This document shows, piece by piece, positions 1 to 4,484 of a DNA stretch of 5,416 nt (within the stretch, counting starts at the first letter, position 1; every line of letters begins with the position of its first letter). Where the stretch lies: contig CADBUK010000007.1 in the NCBI GenBank assembly GCA_902797915.1, forward strand, positions 1 through 5,416. The letters run 5' to 3'. The notes under the pieces were generated by a model. It saw only the letters and a program-made list of their open reading frames with translations. It searched no databases and was not told the origin of the DNA. The translations under genes were made by a program, and so were the position numbers. This DNA comes from Oscillospiraceae bacterium. Its GTDB lineage: Bacteria > Bacillota > Clostridia > Oscillospirales > Acutalibacteraceae.

Positions 1-16
1 CATATCAGCTTATATA

Positions 17-93
17 TGGCGACCCGGAACGGACTTGAACCGTCGACCTCCTGCGTGACAGGCAGGCGTTCTAACCAGCTGAACTACCGGGCC
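17..93 (-). tRNA. tRNA-Asp (anticodon GUC)
   Basis: Read on the minus strand, the gene starts GGCCCGGTAGTTCAGCTGG and ends CCGGGTC-G-CCA. The 7-bp acceptor stem pairs GGCCCGG with CCGGGTC, with one G-U at the second pair. The anticodon loop CTGTCAC gives anticodon GTC, which reads Asp codons. The T-arm loop TTCAAGT and the D-arm (AGTTCAGCTGGTTAGAACG) are canonical. The CCA end is encoded at 17-19. It is 77 nt long with CCA. A full consensus promoter lies about 25 nt upstream on the same strand. Any terminator would lie before base 1, outside the window. Confidence 0.98.
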
Positions 94-119
94 ATTACTT
101 TCAACTGTGTGCAAATGGT

Positions 120-148
120 ATTATACGGGATTGTTTGCGCAATGTCAA
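120..148 (-). promoter_or_regulatory. sigma-A promoter of tRNA-Asp
   Basis: On the minus strand, TTGACA (148-143) and TATAAT (125-120) are separated by exactly 17 bp, a perfect match to the housekeeping consensus. Transcription should begin near 113, giving a leader of about 20 nt before the tRNA 5' end at 93, to be removed by RNase P. Its -35 box is 12 bp from the -35 box of the divergent PHP gene promoter. Confidence 0.9.
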
Positions 149-160
149 GTAAAAAGTATG

Positions 161-188
161 TTGAAAAAAATAAAAAATATGTTAGAAT
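161..188 (+). promoter_or_regulatory. promoter of the first PHP gene, near-leaderless
   Basis: TTGAAA (161-166) and an extended -10 box TGtTAGAAT (TG at 180-181, hexamer 183-188) are 16 bp apart. The expected start point, about 7 nt after the -10 box, is near G195, only about 3 nt before the ATG at 198. No Shine-Dalgarno sequence is present between the promoter and the ATG. This arrangement predicts a leaderless or nearly leaderless mRNA. Confidence 0.65.
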
Positions 189-197
189 AGTGTTGTT

Positions 198-974
198 ATG
201 AAGAATTATCACACACATACCGCACGCTGCGGGCACGCAGAGGGTGCGGACGAGGATTTTGTTACTGCGGCTATAGAGGGCGGGTTTGATGAAATCGGTT
301 TTTCGGACCACGCGCCGATGCTGTTTCCTGAGGGGCTGAACTATTATTCAAGCTTCAGAATGAAGCCCGAGCTTATTCAGGATTATGTAAATTCAATAAA
401 CGCCCTTCGCAAGAAGTATGAGGGAAAAATAAAGATTAAACTCGGCTTTGAGCTTGAGTATTACCCCGATTTGTTTGAGAATGAGCTTGAGTTTCTTAAA
501 TCGTTTGATATTGATTATCTTATTCTCGGCCAGCATTTCACGCTTAATGAGTTTGAGCAGGGCACATTTTACTGCGGCTCGAAAACCGATGACGATTCGT
601 TTTTAAATCAGTATGTATCGCAGGTTATTGAAGGGCTCGAAACGGGCAAGTTTTCTTACCTTGCGCATCCTGATTTGATTAACTACGTCGGCAGCAGGGA
701 ATATTATCAGCAGCAGATGTACAGGCTTTGCACTCGCATTAAGGAGCTTGGTTATCCGCTTGAATTCAATATGTACGGCTTCATTGATAAGCGCAATTAT
801 CCTAACAGGGATTTCTGGCAGATTGCCGCCGAGGTCGGAAACGACGTTGTTATCGGGCTTGACGCTCACTGGCGCGATTTGTTTTTAATGCAGGATGTTT
901 TTGCTGAAATGCGGGCGTATCTTGCAGAACTCGGCTTAACTCCGCTTGAGCAGGTAAACCTGATAAAGCCTTAG
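198..974 (+). CDS. PHP-family phosphoesterase, histidinol-phosphatase (HisK/HisJ)-like
   Basis: This 258-residue protein has the metal-binding motifs of the PHP (polymerase and histidinol phosphatase) domain in order: YHTHT (His5, His7), His13 in CGHAEG, SDHAP (Asp37, His38), GFELEY (Glu85), GQHF (His113), AHPDL (His157) and GLDAH (Asp222, His224). Length and motif order match the monofunctional histidinol-phosphatases of Firmicutes, cytoplasmic enzymes that remove phosphate from L-histidinol phosphate in histidine synthesis using a multinuclear metal site. No his genes are adjacent, so the substrate is uncertain; other PHP enzymes act on other phosphoesters. The ATG at 198 is chosen because YHTHT must be included and no earlier ATG is in frame nearby. 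No Shine-Dalgarno site is visible, and the promoter -10 box ends only 9 nt upstream. The gene is monocistronic, with a hairpin directly after the stop. Family is certain; the exact substrate is inferred. Confidence 0.93.
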   Translation: MKNYHTHTARCGHAEGADEDFVTAAIEGGFDEIGFSDHAPMLFPEGLNYYSSFRMKPELIQDYVNSINALRKKYEGKIKIKLGFELEYYPDLFENELEFLKSFDIDYLILGQHFTLNEFEQGTFYCGSKTDDDSFLNQYVSQVIEGLETGKFSYLAHPDLINYVGSREYYQQQMYRLCTRIKELGYPLEFNMYGFIDKRNYPNRDFWQIAAEVGNDVVIGLDAHWRDLFLMQDVFAEMRAYLAELGLTPLEQVNLIKP

Positions 975-977
975 TTT

Positions 978-1001
978 AAGGGAGGGTTTAAACCCTCCTT
1001 T
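978..1001 (+). terminator. hairpin terminator after the first PHP gene
   Basis: A palindromic stem GGAGGG-TTTAAA-CCCTCC (981-998), extended to 978-1001 with one G-T pair, starts 4 nt after the stop codon. It is followed by a weak T-rich run (TTTACTTTAT). The uridine tract is interrupted, so termination may be incomplete. A very similar hairpin lies at 2428-2449. Confidence 0.65.
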
Positions 1002-1046
1002 ACTTTATGCACAAAATTATTTATATAAATATGTATAAAGATAACA

Positions 1047-1075
1047 TTGAAATATGTTGGCTTATGCTATATAAT
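1047..1075 (+). promoter_or_regulatory. promoter of the M28 peptidase gene
   Basis: TTGAAA (1047-1052) and TATAAT (1070-1075) are separated by 17 bp. Transcription should begin near 1082, giving a leader of about 32 nt that carries the Shine-Dalgarno site at 1099-1105. Confidence 0.75.
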
Positions 1076-1098
1076 ATTTCTGTTAAAAATCAAGTTTG

Positions 1099-1105
1099 AA
1101 AGGAG
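1099..1105 (+). promoter_or_regulatory. ribosome binding site that fixes the GTG start
   Basis: AAAGGAG lies 8 nt before GTG at 1114. A longer in-frame reading from TTG at 1096 would put this site inside the coding region, so the TTG is rejected as start. Confidence 0.85.
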
Positions 1106-1113
1106 ATGTTTTT

Positions 1114-2415
1114 GTGAAATTGTCAAAGGGCGCTTCTGCCGACACACAAAAATATATGCTGAGCGGTATTCGCTATGTTTGCGAAAACTTTAAGGAACGT
1201 TCACCTGGCAGCCATAGTGAAAGAAAGGCTCAGAAATACCTGAAAGGCGAGCTTGAAAAATGGGCTGACCGCGTTGATATGGAGGATTTTCCCGTTCATC
1301 CCGCGTCATTTTTCGGGTGGATTCCCCCTGCAGGTATTATCGGAATTATCTCCGTAATTCTCTACTGGCTTTGTTATAAAAAGGTTGCAACGGGTTATGC
1401 TCTTCCCGTAATTGCGGTTGTTCTTACTCTGCTCGCAACCTCCTGTCTTCTTTTCCAGTTTCTGCTTTATAAGCCTTACGTTGATTTCCTGTTCCCGAAA
1501 AGAACGTCACGCAACGTAATGGCTTTCCGCAAGCCGAGCGGCGAGCTTAAAAGAAGAATTATCTTCGGCGGACACACCGACGCTGTGTGGGAGTGGACTT
1601 ATTCACTCCACGGCGGTTTAAAAAGCCTTGCACCCGTTATGGCAGGTTCAATCGGCGGTCTGCTTTTCGTAACCGTGTTTGACCTTATCTGGCTTATTTC
1701 GGTGTTTGCGGGCAATACCTACACAAACGTTTTCTGGCTTATTACAGGCATTATTCAGCTTATTCTCATTCCGTTCTTTATTGCAATTCTATTCTTCATT
1801 AACTGGAAGGTTATTGTTGACGGCGCTAACGATAACCTTACTGCAGACTATGTTGCAATGGGCGTTTTAAAGGAAATGGCTGACAATGATTTCCGTTTTG
1901 AAAATACCGAGGTTTGCTGCTTTCTTGCAGGCTCGGAGGAAGCGGGTATCCGCGGCTCCGCTGCTTATGCAAAGGCTCATAAGGACGATTTATCTGACGT
2001 TGAAACCGTATTTATCGCGCTTGACACAATGCGCGAGGTTGAGCAGCTTCAGATTTATACCAACGGCTGCACGGGCACGCAGAAAAACTCAAACGCAGTT
2101 TCCGAGCTTATCTATCAGGCAGGCGTAAACTGCGGAATTGAAATGCCCGAAACCGAGCTTTATCCGGGCGCTATAGACTCCGAAAGCTTCAGCAGAAACG
2201 GTCTGTTAGCGTCAGGCTTCTGCGCTGTTAACCATGACCCGAAAACCTATTATCATACCCGTCTTGACACGCCTGACAATATGAGCGAGGAGTGCATTAA
2301 CCTTTCGCTTGATATTTGCCTTGAGGCTGCCAAGCTCTATGATGAGGCGGGCGGCATTGACGCCTTCCGTGAGGGCGGCGCAAAGCGCTTCAAGCACGGC
2401 CACAATAAGTTCTAA
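1114..2415 (+). CDS. membrane-embedded M28-type zinc metallopeptidase
   Basis: This 433-residue protein starts at GTG, set by AAAGGAG 8 nt upstream. It carries the ligand pattern of di-zinc M28 aminopeptidases: GGHTDAVWE (His154, Asp156), GANDN (bridging Asp240), GSEEAG (Glu275 as general base, Glu276 as ligand), ALDTM (Asp304) and YYHTRLDTPDN (His381). The family removes N-terminal residues from peptides. Four strongly hydrophobic segments are visible at about residues 67-87, 95-119, 172-198 and 205-230. The first pair precedes the first zinc ligand. The second pair sits between the His-Thr-Asp motif and the bridging Asp, within the catalytic fold. The side of the membrane facing the active site cannot be told from sequence. 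No signal peptide is seen. The gene has its own promoter and a following hairpin. Substrate is unknown. An M20-type or deacylase function is possible, since these folds are related. Confidence 0.9.
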   Translation: MKLSKGASADTQKYMLSGIRYVCENFKERSPGSHSERKAQKYLKGELEKWADRVDMEDFPVHPASFFGWIPPAGIIGIISVILYWLCYKKVATGYALPVIAVVLTLLATSCLLFQFLLYKPYVDFLFPKRTSRNVMAFRKPSGELKRRIIFGGHTDAVWEWTYSLHGGLKSLAPVMAGSIGGLLFVTVFDLIWLISVFAGNTYTNVFWLITGIIQLILIPFFIAILFFINWKVIVDGANDNLTADYVAMGVLKEMADNDFRFENTEVCCFLAGSEEAGIRGSAAYAKAHKDDLSDVETVFIALDTMREVEQLQIYTNGCTGTQKNSNAVSELIYQAGVNCGIEMPETELYPGAIDSESFSRNGLLASGFCAVNHDPKTYYHTRLDTPDNMSEECINLSLDICLEAAKLYDEAGGIDAFREGGAKRFKHGHNKF

Positions 2416-2427
2416 ATTAAAAAAGTG

Positions 2428-2449
2428 GGGAGGGTAATTATACCCTCCC
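2428..2449 (+). terminator. hairpin terminator after the M28 gene
   Basis: The perfect 9-bp stem GGGAGGGTA/TACCCTCCC has an ATTA loop (2437-2440) and is followed by GTTTT. It starts 12 nt after the peptidase stop and ends 15 nt before the next ATG, so it can either end the peptidase mRNA or act as the 5' leader of the following gene. The 5' arm contains GGAGG (2429-2433), buried in the stem. Confidence 0.65.
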
Positions 2450-2464
2450 GTTTTGGTATTATTT

Positions 2465-3271
2465 ATGAATGAATTAAAGGATTTGCATATCCACATTGAG
2501 CGCGGACCTTATACTGTTCAGTGGATTGAGCGCTTTATCAATCAGGCGGTAAAAATGAATTTGTCTGAAATTAATTTGCTTGAACACTCAATCAGAATTA
2601 AGGAGTTTCATCCCTGCTTTAAAGAGGCAAGGGAGTACAGCAGTTATCAGGAAAACTGGTTCAGGGGCAAGGAAAATTCAGCCCACACGTTTGAGGAATA
2701 CCGCGCTCTTATAAATGAAATCAGGGGCAGGGAATACCCGATTAAAGTTAATTTCGGGCTTGAGGTCTGTTGGTTTGAACAGCACGCGGACGAAATAAGA
2801 AATCTTGTTTTGGACGGCTTCCTTGATTACGTTCTCGGCTCGGTTCACTGGGTTGATAACTGGACGTTTAATCAACGCAAATATCAGTGGAAAAATAAGG
2901 ATTATAACCATATTTATAAGCGCTATTTTGAAATGGAAAATTCACTGATTGAAAGCGGCATTTTCGATATTATTGCGCATCCCGATTTAATCCGCTGTCA
3001 CGGGCTTTACCCCGATTATGACCTGACGGAAACCTATCACAGCCTTGCTGAAAACGCTGTTAAAAACAACGTTATGATTGAAATGAACACTACTCGCGGC
3101 AGGCAAATCGGCATTAACGAGGCGTTTTTCAGCGCCGCGCTTGCTGAGGGCGCGCGTTTTTCAACGGGCTCCGACGCTCATTGTCCCGAGGACGTCGGCA
3201 AGGGCATTAAAGAAGCATTTGTTTTTATCTCCCGAAAACTGCATAGCGCGGGTCTTCAAACAGAGGAATAA
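2465..3271 (+). CDS. second PHP-family phosphoesterase, histidinol-phosphatase-like
   Basis: This 268-residue protein has a full PHP motif set: DLHIH (His8, His10), LLEHS (His41), FGLEV (Glu100), GSVHW (His128), AHPDLI (His172) and GSDAH (Asp237, His239). It is clearly related to the protein at 198-974, but diverged outside the motifs: it lacks the CGHAEG segment and has its own stretch at residues 60-80. Phosphoester hydrolysis with two or three metal ions is expected; histidinol phosphate is the family default and is unproven here. ATG 2465 is preferred over the in-frame TTG at 2453, which falls in the tail of the preceding hairpin; neither has a Shine-Dalgarno site. No clear promoter of its own was found, so readthrough from the peptidase gene is likely. 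The last 47 bp overlap the 3' end of the convergent membrane protein gene. Confidence 0.9.
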   Translation: MNELKDLHIHIERGPYTVQWIERFINQAVKMNLSEINLLEHSIRIKEFHPCFKEAREYSSYQENWFRGKENSAHTFEEYRALINEIRGREYPIKVNFGLEVCWFEQHADEIRNLVLDGFLDYVLGSVHWVDNWTFNQRKYQWKNKDYNHIYKRYFEMENSLIESGIFDIIAHPDLIRCHGLYPDYDLTETYHSLAENAVKNNVMIEMNTTRGRQIGINEAFFSAALAEGARFSTGSDAHCPEDVGKGIKEAFVFISRKLHSAGLQTEE

Positions 3272-3752
3272 ACGGCGGATACAGTGTAAACAGAATAAAG
3301 GAAGCACCAAGCGCGATAATCAGAATTACGCTGATTATTTCGCCCGTTTTGGAGGCTTCCTTTTCATTTTTTATCAGCGTGTAGCTTACAAAATAAGCTG
3401 CCGCCACGCCGATAAAAAACGAAACAATGTTAAGTAAATCGGGGCTTTTTCCTACTGCGCCGTTGTATATGTAGTAAATCGCAACGGTTGTCAGCATACC
3501 CGTAATTATTCCGTTGAGCTTTGAAAAGAAAAATCCTTTGGGCTTTTTCAGCATAAAATATTCAAACACCGCGTAAAGCATATATGGGAAAAACAGCAGC
3601 TTTAAGTGCTCCCAAACGCTTTCGTTTACGGGGCAGAACAGCCCCACAACCGTATTGCAGCCGCTCAGCTCGTAAAGAAAATGCGCCACGGTTCCCGTAA
3701 TGCTTGTAAAAACAAACCCTATAACCTCATACTTAAACAGCTTTTTACTCAT
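3225..3752 (-). CDS. DUF6512-like integral membrane protein of unknown function
   Basis: This 175-residue hydrophobic protein has about five membrane segments (roughly residues 8-28, 50-68, 80-97, 105-126 and 138-157). A conserved-looking loop, PVNESVWEHLKLLFFP (41-56), and a C-terminal PPFIPLFEDP motif (159-168) match my memory of the DUF6512 family of Clostridia, which has no known activity. The motif assignment rests on recall, not a search. ATG 3752 is chosen because GGGTGAG lies just upstream (3762-3756, spacing 3-4 nt); a TTG at 3764 is in frame but would swallow that site. The 3' end overlaps the convergent PHP gene by 47 bp. No convincing promoter was found. A 10-bp inverted repeat (3759-3768 with 3792-3801) includes part of the ribosome binding site and may regulate expression. 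Confidence 0.82.
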   Translation of the reverse strand: MSKKLFKYEVIGFVFTSITGTVAHFLYELSGCNTVVGLFCPVNESVWEHLKLLFFPYMLYAVFEYFMLKKPKGFFFSKLNGIITGMLTTVAIYYIYNGAVGKSPDLLNIVSFFIGVAAAYFVSYTLIKNEKEASKTGEIISVILIIALGASFILFTLYPPFIPLFEDPRYAVFGR

Positions 3753-3758
3753 AATCTC

Positions 3759-3801
3759 ACCCAAAATATATTATGTTTTGAATTTATAAATTATTTTGGG
3801 T
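3759..3801. repeat. 10-bp perfect inverted repeat in the divergent intergenic region
   Basis: ACCCAAAATA (3759-3768) is the exact reverse complement of TATTTTGGGT (3792-3801), with 23 bp between them. A 12-bp palindrome, AATTTATAAATT, lies at 3781-3792. The left arm covers part of the ribosome binding site of the minus-strand membrane protein gene. The right arm ends at the first base of the plus-strand -35 box. It could be an operator, or an mRNA hairpin that hides the ribosome binding site. Confidence 0.6.
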
Positions 3802-3829
3802 TGACTTTTTATTTGGATTTTGTTATATT
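3801..3829 (+). promoter_or_regulatory. strong promoter upstream of the structured element and tRNA-Ser
   Basis: TTGACT (3801-3806) and TATATT (3824-3829) are separated by 17 bp, with an extended -10 TG at 3821-3822. The predicted start is near G3836, where a small hairpin (CACC-GTTC-GGTG, 3837-3848) would sit at the RNA 5' end. No open reading frame with a start signal follows, so the promoter must serve the structured element, tRNA-Ser, or both. Confidence 0.8.
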
Positions 3830-3835
3830 ATTAAA

Positions 3836-4152
3836 GCACCGTTCGGTGTATAAACTTGACAGAGATGTTTTAAGCAGAGCAAGATAGAATCAAATACGCC
3901 TAAAATGCAGTATTTAAGCGAAATTCGTCGTTTTCATTCTTGCTTTGCGCCAGCAAAGCTGCTAATTCAAAAGCCAAATTTCATCTTAACTCCAAGCATT
4001 TTAGGTGCATTGCAGTTTAAAATGAGCTGATTTGGTTTAGATTAAGGCAGAAAACGTAGGAATGCTTGCGCATTCCGAGTATTTATAACGCAGAGATAAA
4101 TCGAATCAGCCATTTTAAACCGTGTTTGATTCTGTCTTGCTCTGCTTAGTTT
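3836..4152 (+). ncRNA. candidate Y-shaped structured RNA upstream of tRNA-Ser
   Basis: No known RNA family is recognised. The segment lies between a strong promoter and the tRNA-Ser 5' end, with no coding potential seen. Positions 3871-3898 pair with 4121-4148: 28 bp, of which 26 are Watson-Crick and 2 are G-U. Inside are two arms. Arm A (3899-4005) has stems 3899-3908/3996-4005, 3914-3918/3985-3989, 3920-3925/3977-3982 and 3931-3934/3969-3972, and a tip hairpin GCTTTGC-GCCA-GCAAAGC (3942-3959). Arm B (4015-4120) has stem 4015-4039/4097-4120 (24 bp, one bulged A at 4025, two G-U) and a tip hairpin GGAATGC-TTGC-GCATTCC (4059-4076). All four wobble pairs are G-U only in the plus-strand RNA, which supports transcription in that direction. 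RNase P cutting at the tRNA would give it a 3' end at 4152. A MITE-like DNA insertion is the main alternative. Confidence 0.45.
3871..4148. repeat. 278-bp element bounded by a 28-bp imperfect inverted repeat, possible MITE
   Basis: The terminal inverted repeats 3871-3898 and 4121-4148 begin TAAGCAGAGCAAGA and end TCTTGCTCTGCTTA, with two mismatches in 28 bp. The tetranucleotide GTTT occurs directly outside both ends (3867-3870 and 4149-4152), as a target-site duplication would. Removing the element plus one GTTT would join the promoter leader directly to the tRNA 5' end. No transposase is present. The inverted repeat is certain; calling it a mobile element is an inference. Confidence 0.5.
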
Positions 4153-4243
4153 GCAGATGTACTCAAGCTGGTGACGAGGCGCCCCTGCTAAGGGCGTAGG
4201 GTGGGTAACCGCCGCGAGAGTTCGAATCTCTCCATCTGCGCCA
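4153..4243 (+). tRNA. tRNA-Ser (anticodon GCU)
   Basis: The 91-nt class II tRNA has a perfect 7-bp acceptor stem GCAGATG/CATCTGC, discriminator G4240 and encoded CCA (4241-4243). The D-arm is at 4162-4178. The anticodon stem CGCCC/GGGCG encloses the loop CTGCTAA, with anticodon GCT at 4187-4189, which reads AGC and AGU. A long variable arm typical of tRNA-Ser spans about 4197-4215. The T-arm is GAGAG-TTCGAAT-CTCTC (4216-4232). No promoter was found between the structured element and the tRNA, so expression probably depends on the promoter at 3801-3829. Confidence 0.97.
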
Positions 4244-4283
4244 AAACAATAGGAAGTGCTTATGCACTTCCTATTGTTTTTTT
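4244..4283 (+). terminator. strong intrinsic terminator of tRNA-Ser
   Basis: The stem AAACAATAGGAAGTGC / GCACTTCCTATTGTTT (4244-4259 with 4264-4279) has a TTAT loop and a 7-nt T tract (4277-4283). It starts directly after the CCA end. This is the best terminator in the window and should end the whole promoter-element-tRNA transcript. Confidence 0.95.
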
Positions 4284-4285
4284 GT

Positions 4286-4374
4286 AGAGAGATTCGAAGC
4301 GAGTTTCCAAAAATGCATCGCATTTTTGGGAGAAAGGTGCAGTGAACCTTTCGATAAAGAGCGGGAATCTCTCT
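4286..4374. repeat. small three-way palindromic element after tRNA-Ser
   Basis: The outer stem AGAGAGATTC/GAATCTCTCT (4286-4295 with 4365-4374) encloses two hairpins: CCAAAAATGC-ATC-GCATTTTTGG (4307-4329), and GAAAGGT/ACCTTTC (4332-4338 with 4346-4352). The outer stem reuses the sequence of the tRNA T-arm (GAGAG...GAATCTCTC). It resembles a repetitive extragenic palindrome derived from, or adapted to, the tRNA end. No promoter or reading frame is seen in it. Confidence 0.6.
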
Positions 4375-4477
4375 AAGCGCCGCAGGGCGCTTAGGAGCTA
4401 TGAAACAGCGTAGTTTTAGCTAATATTAAATAACCCACTGTAATTGTGGACTGTTCGATAAAGAGCGGGAATCTCTC
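4350..4477 (+). repeat. 24-bp direct repeat pair (4350-4373 and 4454-4477)
   Basis: The two copies are identical over 24 bp, beginning TTCGATAAAGAGCGGG and ending in CTCTC, and are offset by 104 bp. The first copy forms the 3' side of the three-way element; the second runs into a copy of the tRNA-Ser 3' end. Between them are a perfect hairpin CTAAGCGCC-GCAG-GGCGCTTAG (4373-4394), weaker pairings at 4398-4413, and CCAC/GTGG near 4435-4449. Confidence 0.8.
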
Positions 4478-4484
4478 CATCTGC
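4469..4484 (+). repeat. 16-bp copy of the tRNA-Ser 3' end, att-like
   Basis: GAATCTCTCCATCTGC at 4469-4484 is identical to tRNA-Ser positions 4224-4239 (T-stem 3' strand and acceptor 3' strand). It is followed by ACGA instead of GCCA, so it is not the end of a functional tRNA, and no 5' half of a tRNA is seen upstream. Duplicated tRNA 3' ends usually mark integration sites; here only 229 bp lie between the copies (4240-4468), with no integrase gene. Confidence 0.7.

Noticed and set aside
1096..1113. TTG at 1096 as start of the M28 peptidase
   Set aside because: It would place the AAAGGAG ribosome binding site inside the gene; GTG at 1114 has ideal 8-nt spacing.
2453..2464. TTG at 2453 as start of the second PHP protein
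   Set aside because: It lies in the T tail of the hairpin, adds only four non-family residues, and has no ribosome binding site; ATG 2465 sits just before the DLHIH motif.
198..3271. A coordinated pathway or defence system formed by the two PHP enzymes and the peptidase
   Set aside because: The first PHP gene and the peptidase gene each have their own promoter and hairpin, no shared substrate can be read from the sequence, and all three are common housekeeping-type families.
3606..3887. Plus-strand 93-residue reading frame
   Set aside because: It is antisense to the membrane protein gene, has no ribosome binding site, and runs through the promoter at 3801-3829.
3856..3890. TTGACA (3856-3861) with TAGAAT (3885-3890) as a second promoter for the tRNA
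   Set aside because: The 23-bp spacer is too long for a normal sigma-A promoter, and TAGAAT lies in the closing stem of the structured element.
4042..4323. Minus-strand 93-residue reading frame crossing tRNA-Ser
   Set aside because: It runs antisense through the tRNA and its terminator and has no ribosome binding site. Such frames are a common artefact of tRNA-Ser genes.
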